Source of the DNA: Sabellastarte sp. h YS-2021
Lineage: Eukaryota; Annelida; Polychaeta; Sabellida; Sabellidae
Length of the DNA stretch: 64,000 nucleotides
Assembly (NCBI GenBank): GCA_964017235.1
Contig: OZ024930.1
Span: 155,124,221 to 155,188,220 of the forward strand
Direction of reading: 5' to 3'
Shown here piece by piece: positions 57,234 to 64,000 of the stretch (position 1 is the first letter of the stretch; each line of letters begins with the position of its first letter). The notes under the pieces were generated by a model, which was given only the letters and a program-made list of their open reading frames with translations, made no database searches and was not told the DNA's origin. Both the position numbers and the translations under genes were made by a program.

Positions 57234-58599
57234 GATGCTGTTACAATTAAAATACAACTAAAATGTCACTAAAAAGTTTGAATTTACCCAACACAAACAT
57301 TTATTTAAATTTTTATTTAAATTTTTTGTGGATCACTTTGTGTGTCCTTCGATTGCAAATCCCAATATGAAAGACCCTCCCGTTTTCAAAGCTTAATGAC
57401 GCGTGACCTGGCTTGTTATTAGTGCGCACAATGCAAACCAGAATGACAATAATAAATTTTATTACGGTCGACTAGAAACTGACAGGACAGGCCCCTACTT
57501 CAGGCCGTGTCGTACAAGCTTAGCACATCTTGCATACAAATTGAAATCTATAAAATGTCAAATTGAGAGGGGTCACTCAGAAATTATTGTAAACAAAGTA
57601 TGTAGACTAAATTGACCTATGTGAATTGATTTCTTCATGTGACATGCCAAATAAACTAAACACAAATTTTGAGTCTTTGAACAAAGTAATTTGTAAATGT
57701 ATTTTTCCATTTATAATTGGAATTTATTGTGTTTAATTGTGTTACTTATTGCACTTAATCTATATTCAACTTTTATATATATATAAAGTTTAACGGTCAG
57801 TTTAACGGTCAGTTTTATTGTAAACTAGCTTAAAAGCAGCACTCTTACTGATCGTTTCTCCACCACCAGTATTCAGATTTTGGTGAATTCTATACAAATT
57901 GTGCATGAAGAATATAGAATCAGTGCCCATATTCAATAAATCTCCTTCAAAAGCAACCCTTAAACAGTATTTGTAATTTTACATTTATTTGTTGCCCTTC
58001 TTTTGGTATTCAGCATTCCCTCTCCTCCCAAACAAAGGAGCCTAACTTTCTTTATATATAAAGGAAACCTTACAACCAAAGTAATTACTTAACTTTTAAG
58101 GAAATCTTTAACTTTAAAGTTCACTAACCATCATTTAATTAACTTTTTCTAGGTAAGTGTGAGCCTACCTCCATGATTAAGGGGCATTCTGGTGGATTTG
58201 AGGTTATTGCAAAAAGATTATCTCCTGACACTATATTATATCTTTTATATTTTCAATAAAATTCATGGGATTTTAATTGATATGTCCTGATAAACTAGAG
58301 TTGTTAAATCCAATGAAAATATGTTTGATTTGCTTATCATAATATTTGTCTGAAAAGTTGTAACTATGGACAGGACGGCCCACTGAGGAGCCTGATGTGG
58401 CAGTTTGTGGCTAACCTTAAATCTGTGGGTATTCTGGACAAGCCTCAATTTGACTTGCTGACCCTCACACTACTTGGGCGGGGTTTATAGTTCAATGATT
58501 TCCCTCCAAAATGCTTGCATAACCTTACTGCTAAATTGTTTAGATCAAAAAAGTTTTACCCACCAACCCTCTACGATCACACATAACTGACAGGACTTT
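57234..58599. other. Non-coding spacer, 5' region of the 54-57 kb element at its left end
   Basis: AT-rich leader directly upstream of gag on the minus strand. A 12-bp tandem (GTTTAACGGTCA twice) lies near 57788. No terminal repeat was recognised. Confidence 0.4.
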
Positions 58600-58881
58600 A
58601 ACTAGTCCACTCACCAGGTGGGCCGGACCTCATGTACTTGACCCCCACTTTAGAGCTCCCTTAGGGTTGATATAGCCTTCCTTTTGTCTCATTAGCATCT
58701 GGACATCTGGGGTTGTTCCTCCCTTCTGGAGGTCTCCTTAGGATAGACATGGATGTTGTGGTTCAGGGCTTTAGGCTGGGCCCAGCTTACCCAGGCTCCC
58801 CCTACTTGCTGTGACTTTTCTTTCGGAGAAGTGAGCTGGACCTCTTGTGATTTGACACCCCCCCCCCCCTTGAGAGTTCAG
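58600..58881. repeat. Degenerate internal repeat, shared with 39020-39150
   Basis: Recurring phrases such as GGACCTC.TGT..TTGACCCCC and CTTAGGGTTGATATAGCC repeat with drift inside this stretch and again at 39020-39150. A C12 run lies at about 58858-58869. The origin is unknown. Confidence 0.35.
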
Positions 58882-58948
58882 TTCAGGTTGATATGGCTCA
58901 CTTTGGTATTATAGTTCCATATACCAAAGTGAGCCATATCAACCTGAA
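58882..58948. repeat. Perfect 28-bp inverted repeat (hairpin)
   Basis: The arm TTCAGGTTGATATGGCTCAC... (58882-58909) is exactly complementary to 58921-58948, with an 11-base loop. Perfect pairing over 28 bases in a decayed setting points to a recent inverted duplication. It is not followed by a T run, so it is not a typical terminator. Confidence 0.9.
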
Positions 58949-59238
58949 ATAAAGATATTTGTTAACTGTGATAACTTTGTCAACTTTTTGAACTTAACAA
59001 GTCAAGCAGTCTATTAACTGTGCTTACCTTCACTCTTATTATGGGTATTATAACCTCTGTGGTATTAATTCACCCCTATTGAGGGATTTTACATTTTTCT
59101 CATTTGTAAAATTTTAATGGCTCTGATCCTTGCTTTTATGTATTTACTGTTTTTTCATTGCGTTTGCATATCTGGTTTGAGTTTTGACCTTGCCAATCCT
59201 GGTCGCAGGGGCATGACTCAGGATTACACAGATACACT

Positions 59239-59740
59239 ACAGTCCCCCCCCCCCCCCCCCCCACCCCATGGAACTCAATAAGAAGCATGCTTGCGAGATA
59301 TCTTTTAATAATATATATATATATAAATTTATTAAAAATACACAAGTTACTACTGTTCTATACTATGTACAGTCCTAAGGAATAGTGATTATGCAAATTA
59401 AGTTATGATGTCATAAAATGATTACATGAGGTTGACCCTGAGGTCATCAAGGTCATGCTGGCTTGACCTTGCTCTTTACACTTCTCTGACCTCAAGGTCA
59501 CCCAGAGTGAAGGCTGAGGGAAATACAGAGGGACCCTTGCCCCAGACCCCGGCAGCACCCCTTTTCATTGAAATATAAGCTGCCCAAGGTCAAATTGAAG
59601 GTCACTTTAGCCCCACATTCGGGTCAAAGTGAGCAAAGCGAGGGAATGAAGAGGATTAAAGCAACAGCCCATCCAAACTGAGGTGACCTTAAGTTTACAA
59701 TATAAGTGTAATAATACAGTAAGGCATGTAAATTTCGCCC
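59239..59740 (-). repeat. B2 terminal repeat
   Basis: Starts ACAGT then C19, then a 473-base unit (59268-59740) matching 60094-60566 at a constant offset of 826. Its outer end should be the element's 3' terminus. Confidence 0.92.
59441..59455 (+). promoter_or_regulatory. DR3 AGGTCA repeat within an AGGTCA-rich B repeat
   Basis: AGGTCA-TCA-AGGTCA (DR3), followed within about 60 bases by TGACCTCAAGGTCA (everted half-sites, 2-base spacer). About ten AGGTC/GACCT-type half-sites fall in 59430-59700. The same sites recur in B1 at 60267-60281. DR3 and everted forms are nuclear-receptor consensus layouts; binding is inferred. Confidence 0.4.
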
Positions 59741-60075
59741 TGACACAGTATACAAGAACTAAAACAATAAAAAGGAATGTAAACAGATAAAATTAGTTTA
59801 AAACTTAGGATATCACAGAAAGCACATACAGGCCCAAATTATGGGACGTGGAGGGTGGGCAAGTAAAAAACAAATATTTCATGTTCACTGGTCGGCTTCT
59901 TGTTTTAAACTAAGGAAATTTCCAGGAACTGTTGGAGGAGGAAGGACTGACCAATGGTCAGTAATTAGGTCATATCACCATGGTACTACCTGGGTGTTAC
60001 ATAAAAGCTTAAGGTGCAAGCACACTTCCCTGGGGTGGAGGACTGACGACAGTGATGCCTGAAACATCACTTCTG
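59741..60075 (-). repeat. A2 repeat (335 bp), expected copy of the off-window A1
   Basis: Unique within this window, lying exactly between B2 and B1. It contains CTGACCAATGGTCAG (59947-59961), an almost perfect inverted repeat around a CCAAT word. Model prediction: the same sequence should occur upstream of gag beyond 64000. Confidence 0.75.
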
Positions 60076-60566
60076 ACAGTCCCCCCCCACCCCATGGAAC
60101 TCAATAAGAAGCATGCTTGCGAGATATCTTTTAATAATATATATATATATAAATTTATTAAAAATACACAAGTTACTACTGTTCTATACTATGTACAGTC
60201 CTAAGGAATAGTGATTATGCAAATTAAGTTATGATGTCATAAAATGATTACATGAGGTTGACCCTGAGGTCATCAAGGTCATGCTGGCTTGACCTTGCTC
60301 TTTACACTTCTCTGACCTCAAGGTCACCCAGAGTGAAGGCTGAGGGAAATACAGAGGGACCCTTGCCCCAGACCCCGGCAGCACCCCTTTTCATTGAAAT
60401 ATAAGCTGCCCAAGGTCAAATTGAAGGTCACTTTAGCCCCACATTCGGGTCAAAGTGAGCAAAGCGAGGGAATGAAGAGGGTTAAAGCAACAGCCCATCC
60501 AAACTGAGGTGACCTTAAGTTTACAATATAAGTGTAATAATACAGTAAGGCATGTAAATTTCGCCC
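60076..60566 (-). repeat. B1 repeat
   Basis: ACAGT then C8, then the 473-base unit; it begins about 20 bases after the recombinase stop on the minus strand. The visible difference from B2 is at 60481 (G) against 59655 (A), plus the C-run length. Confidence 0.92.
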
Positions 60567-60585
60567 CAAGCCCAAAAGTAGGCAG

Positions 60586-61554
60586 TTAAGCATCAGCCAG
60601 AACCATAGCAAAAGTAGAAGCCACATGTTCCCCCATGGTTTGGTCCTGCTGAATGTACCTCCACACACATTCCAACGTCCAGGAGCCATGATGTTTGATC
60701 TTCTGAACAGGGATGTCAGAATTGTAAGCCAAAGTGGCCCCAGAACGCCGGAATGTGTGGAAGGTGAAATACCCCGGGGGGTAGCCCAATTTGGAGTTCA
60801 ATTTTGCAAGAGTTTTTCTAACCCTGGAGTCAATAAGTAACCGCCAGCCCCCAGGGGTCATAACCTGAAATAGTGGTTCATTCTCAGAGGGGGCATACAT
60901 TTGGATAAGTTGTTTGAGGGCCCTATGGGGGCAAAGAATTGAGGATTTCAAGCGTGGCAAAGACAATATATGACACTTATCCCTAGTCTGGATAGTTTTG
61001 CTCCATTTAATGAGAATTTTTACAAATTTTTTGGTGAAAAATACATCTCCCGGAGTGATATGCCTAGATGGATCAAAAGTGGCAGCAGAGTGAGGGGTGA
61101 GATTGGAGAGACGTAGGAAGCCGAAAAATGCTGTAAGGAATAAAGCTTTAAAGACTGGACCCATGGGAATGTCATCACACAATAAAATCAATTTTCTGAG
61201 AATGGGAATATCCATGATATTCCTCCTGGGAACACACAAGGGTCGGTTAACTTTAAGCGACCTCAAGAAATACTTCACACGAGGGTCATCCAGGACCCAA
61301 TACTGCAGACCAAAGACCATGAATTTTGCCTTTATGGCAGCTACATAGTTGGCCACCATGTGGGTGGAGGTATTATGCTTCGTCAAGAGTTCAAGAAAAG
61401 ACAAGATAACTGAACAATCAACTTTGGCAAGCTTTACTTTCATGTGTATTACAAATGCTAAAAATGTCCTGAATAACAGCAGATAACACTTGTGGGTCTT
61501 TGGTCTGAAGGCCTTCTGCAGTCTAACACCAGCCTCTTGACACAGTTGAGCCAT
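60586..61554 (-). CDS. Tyrosine recombinase of the PAT/Ngaro-type element
   Basis: ATG at 61554 opens an intact 322-residue frame. N-terminal core-binding half: FRPKTHKCYLLLFRTFL, VANYVAAIKAKFMVFGL. Catalytic half: Arg in FFGFLRLSNL (about residue 147), IKWSKTIQTRD with the Lys strand, His-Arg in FHTFRRSGATL (about 265), His in KHHGSW (about 288), and the nucleophile Tyr in VWRYI (about 298). Spacing is nearly identical to the 40 kb enzyme. It lies 114 bases after the pol stop and just before the B1 repeat. It inserts circular cDNA, probably recognising sequences formed at the B2/A1 junction. No defect is visible. Confidence 0.94.
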   Translation of the reverse strand: MAQLCQEAGVRLQKAFRPKTHKCYLLLFRTFLAFVIHMKVKLAKVDCSVILSFLELLTKHNTSTHMVANYVAAIKAKFMVFGLQYWVLDDPRVKYFLRSLKVNRPLCVPRRNIMDIPILRKLILLCDDIPMGPVFKALFLTAFFGFLRLSNLTPHSAATFDPSRHITPGDVFFTKKFVKILIKWSKTIQTRDKCHILSLPRLKSSILCPHRALKQLIQMYAPSENEPLFQVMTPGGWRLLIDSRVRKTLAKLNSKLGYPPGYFTFHTFRRSGATLAYNSDIPVQKIKHHGSWTLECVWRYIQQDQTMGEHVASTFAMVLADA

Positions 61555-61668
61555 GGCCTTGGAGCCTACAACAAAGTATAGTATCAGCAGTTATGTGTTA
61601 CAAAAACATGGGAACCCCCACAAATGGTTAATGATAATGACAATACATGGAAAATAACGTCAATAGCA

Positions 61669-64000
61669 CTATATTACATAATCAATGTCCAGCAAATGAA
61701 TGCCCACTGGGATCCAGACTGGATTTTGAACATACTGATATAATTGCCTGAAACATGCAGGACTGCCCGACCAACGGGATAACAGATCAGCAATCTGATT
61801 ATTCTTGCCCAATACATGAGTGTAAGAAATTTCAATGTCATGCTGGGCAGCCAAATACCAGACATTTCGGGCACAGGCCCCCAAAAAGGGGTCCTTTGTG
61901 CGACCAGCAGACAACACATGGACCACAGCCTCATTGTCGCATTTGACCAAAATGCGCTTGCCTGCCCACATTGGTCCAAAAGCCTTGAGGGCCACCACAA
62001 TGTTGACCATTTCCATGTGGACAATACCCATGTTCTGGTAGTTCTTAGGAACAGGAAGTTGATACACAAAATGAGCCCATCTGGCCCCCAGGCCTGTGAG
62101 ACAAGCATCAAGCTCAAGAGTTTCTACTGAGAGGACATGGTCATATATGGACACCCCGTTGTAAGCCTGAAGAAATTTCTGAAACCATCTGAGGTCACGT
62201 TGAAAGTCTGCAGTAATTTTTATTGTTTGCTCATTATAGTTGCTTCTGAGGAGGTCCAACATTCTGTTGACAAAATATCTCGCAGGCTTAACACATTTGT
62301 GGAGATACAAGAGATGACCAAGAAGGGATTGTAATTGACGCTTGGTACAAGATTTTTTGACACCCCATGAATTGACCAGGTCTATAATCTGACGCATTTT
62401 GTCTTCTGGTATGGATATAGTGCCTTTTTCAGAGTCAATGAGAACACCTAGGCATATGGCCTGTGTTCCTGGACGTACAAGCTTCTTCTTGCTTATAGAC
62501 AACCCTAGAGCGTTCAAGACAGTATACAAGCAGTCAAAGGCGTCACGAGCGTGACGTGGAGTGCCCACCCAAAAAAAATCATCCACATAGTTCATGATCT
62601 TGTAGCCATGACGACGAACGACGTATCTGACGGCGTCGCTGACGCGTTGAAAGATTTGCGTCCCATGTCGACTCCCAAACGGAACGCAGGTGTCCAGGAA
62701 GTGGCCATTCCAGTATAGACCCAACAAGTCATAATCAGCAGGGTCGACCTTGATGTGCCTGAATGCCCTGCTGATATCAATTTTGAATAAATGGGCCCCC
62801 CTACCCAATTTCTTGAGTTCTTGCATCACATGATCGACGGTAGGGAAGGTTAAAGCAAATTCAGTGTTCAAGTAGGAATTTTTGTCAATGCCCGCATTTA
62901 CAGACTGGTTCTTTGGCCAGGAAAGGTCTATAATCACTCTTCTATTTTCAGACCCCGACTTTTCCCTAGTCATAAAAGGGGAGTAATGACAATTTTTTAT
63001 GGGATTCTCAACAAAAGGGCCCAATATGGCACCAAACTTCTTTTCTTCAGCTAAGTAAGTCTCCACATGGGTGGGGAACTGGACAGCTGATGAGTGGTTT
63101 CTCTTATCTGAACTAAGTGGACAGTTACGATTGAAATCCAATGGAAAACCGTAACGTAGGAGTTCTATTAGCTGTACATCCCAATAGTCAAGCAAAAACT
63201 CGCGCCATTTGTCAACATTCAGCTGAGAAGACACAGGGATACGACTTCCTAAAAAGTTGGGGACCCCCTGACGCTTTGCCATAAAGTGCTGGTCAATAGG
63301 TGATTCAAACCCAGGACCTGGACTATCACACCGTGGAAGTGTGAAATCAGATAAAGGGACAAAGCCGAAATCGAAGTCAGTTTGATTTCTCCACTTTTTA
63401 AAAGCCTCACACTGTGCATATTCGTTGCTTTGTATTTTCTTGATTACCTGCTTTGAAAGCAAAGTATTGAGATATTTATCATCATTGGCATTGTTAATGT
63501 CAAAAACCTTGACCATTGCGTCATCAGACACGGCATTGACCCTATCCTGGGCCTGTATTTGTTTGTCATTTTCTGTGTAATATGTCTGGGTGTCAACAAT
63601 AGTCCCACAAGTGGGATGCAATAAAGAACCCCCAGTACCATTGTCTTGGCTAATGTCACATTTTGAAGTGTTTTCACAATGATTAGAAAGTGCAAACTCC
63701 ATGTCAACTTCACTCAACACTTCACTATTGTCACCCCTAGAAGTGTGAAGTGCCACACAAGTGCGAATATCATTTGACACCTCACACAAGCTATCACACA
63801 AAGGGTCAGTAATCACATTTTCACTCGCACCTCTTTTGTTAGCATAATAGATTTTGGTGGGGATTTTCACACCTCCACTCACAAGGTTTTTAGCTTTGTT
63901 ACCTTTAACCAATAAACCATTCACACGTTTTTTGTCCACATTGGAGTTGTAAAAACACTTTGTGTAATATTTTTTGGTCTGTGACACTCGTGAAACATTG
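61669..64000 (-). CDS. Pol: reverse transcriptase-RNase H of the PAT/Ngaro-type element (5' end outside window)
   Basis: Open for at least 777 codons and still open at base 64000, so the true start is outside. The N-terminal 200 residues are polar and Asn/Asp/Ser-rich, without domains. Then comes the conserved pre-RT block (WRNQTDFDFGFVPLSDFTLP, SRIPVSSQLNVDKWREFL, YGFPLDFNRN). RT: MTREKSGSENRRVIIDLSW, motif A FKIDISRAFRHI (about residue 400), PFGSRHGTQIFQR, motif C YVDDFFWVG (about 468). Thumb: CTKRQLQSLLGHLLYLHKC. RNase H acids are in LELDACLTG, VHMEMVNIV, VKCDNEAVV and QIADLLSRW. Converts element RNA to cDNA in the particle. Intact and probably functional. Confidence 0.93.
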   Translation of the reverse strand, partial: NVSRVSQTKKYYTKCFYNSNVDKKRVNGLLVKGNKAKNLVSGGVKIPTKIYYANKRGASENVITDPLCDSLCEVSNDIRTCVALHTSRGDNSEVLSEVDMEFALSNHCENTSKCDISQDNGTGGSLLHPTCGTIVDTQTYYTENDKQIQAQDRVNAVSDDAMVKVFDINNANDDKYLNTLLSKQVIKKIQSNEYAQCEAFKKWRNQTDFDFGFVPLSDFTLPRCDSPGPGFESPIDQHFMAKRQGVPNFLGSRIPVSSQLNVDKWREFLLDYWDVQLIELLRYGFPLDFNRNCPLSSDKRNHSSAVQFPTHVETYLAEEKKFGAILGPFVENPIKNCHYSPFMTREKSGSENRRVIIDLSWPKNQSVNAGIDKNSYLNTEFALTFPTVDHVMQELKKLGRGAHLFKIDISRAFRHIKVDPADYDLLGLYWNGHFLDTCVPFGSRHGTQIFQRVSDAVRYVVRRHGYKIMNYVDDFFWVGTPRHARDAFDCLYTVLNALGLSISKKKLVRPGTQAICLGVLIDSEKGTISIPEDKMRQIIDLVNSWGVKKSCTKRQLQSLLGHLLYLHKCVKPARYFVNRMLDLLRSNYNEQTIKITADFQRDLRWFQKFLQAYNGVSIYDHVLSVETLELDACLTGLGARWAHFVYQLPVPKNYQNMGIVHMEMVNIVVALKAFGPMWAGKRILVKCDNEAVVHVLSAGRTKDPFLGACARNVWYLAAQHDIEISYTHVLGKNNQIADLLSRWSGSPACFRQLYQYVQNPVWIPVGIHLLDIDYVI

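Larger units (their letters stand above)
59239..64000 (-). mobile_element. PAT/Ngaro-type retrotransposon with split direct repeats (5' end outside the window)
   Basis: Minus strand from the right edge: pol open past base 63987 and continuing out of the window, tyrosine recombinase, then B1 (60076-60566), A2 (59741-60075), B2 (59239-59740). This 3' order B1-A2-B2 is the split-direct-repeat arrangement of PAT and Ngaro elements; A1 and gag should lie just beyond 64000. B1 and B2 align without indels over 473 bases with about one substitution, so the copy is young. All enzyme catalytic residues are present. Confidence 0.88.

Noticed and set aside
59300..59330. AT dinucleotide run in the B repeats as a promoter TATA
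   Set aside because: Simple repeat in the 3' tail, downstream of all genes; no reason to call it a promoter.
1..64000. CRISPR arrays, bacterial operons, riboswitches or tRNA genes
   Set aside because: No spaced direct-repeat arrays, no Shine-Dalgarno operons, and the only tRNA-like boxes belong to SINEs; the window is eukaryotic.

Overview
This window looks like a piece of an AT-rich animal genome dominated by transposable elements. It contains no bacterial-type operons, and its few likely host coding segments are split exons with GT/AG junctions. The repertoire points to an invertebrate, most likely a lophotrochozoan such as a mollusc: an I/Nimb-like LINE, a Penelope-like element with a GIY-YIG nuclease, CR1/L2-type LINEs, several DIRS/PAT-type tyrosine-recombinase retrotransposons, tRNA- and 5S-derived SINEs, and hAT and TTAA-flanked non-autonomous DNA elements. 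The taxonomic call is inference; no species-diagnostic gene was recognised.

Layout. 1-5330: decayed I/Nimb-like LINE (+). 6790-9620: decayed Penelope-like element (+), followed by a C2H2-finger ORF (9904) that a minus-strand CR1-like fragment (10373-11510) interrupts. 14185-16105: CR1-like fragment (+). 16850-16960: 5S rRNA-like, SINE3-type stretch. 18560-21340: decayed DIRS-like element (-) with mutated RT and RNase H catalytic residues. 21945-33625: mostly non-coding, with three copies of one tRNA-derived SINE, a palindrome-rich MITE broken by a TTAA-flanked long-TIR element, a 488-bp hAT MITE with a perfect 8-bp target duplication, and one probable host terminal exon encoding a transmembrane protein (27644-28065, -). 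34990-45965: an old plus-strand DIRS-like element, hit by a MITE (36336-37123) and then split by a young minus-strand element (39341-44955) that carries gag, RT-RNase H and tyrosine recombinase between 195-bp direct repeats differing at one base. 46655-49725: an internally deleted relative keeping gag remnants between its terminal repeats, one of which holds a 5'-truncated L1/Tx1-like LINE with a 13-bp target duplication. 51165-52961: two phase 1-1 exons, each encoding a PAN/Apple domain, from a host gene (-). 54040-57233: another DIRS-like element (-) with gag and RT but no RNase H or recombinase. 59239 to beyond 64000: a nearly intact PAT/Ngaro-type element (-) whose 3' end shows the split-direct-repeat order B1-A2-B2.

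How the parts work together. In the DIRS-like elements Gag packages RNA, RT-RNase H makes cDNA, and the tyrosine recombinase inserts a circular intermediate without an integrase; the split repeats are the template for that circle. Several elements carry nuclear-receptor-type AGGTCA repeats in their termini or flanks, including a perfect DR1 next to a CCAAT box in two diverged terminal repeats, which is the most unexpected shared signal. Several Gag/Pol frames are broken exactly once, at homopolymer runs, so assembly errors are a realistic alternative to decay.
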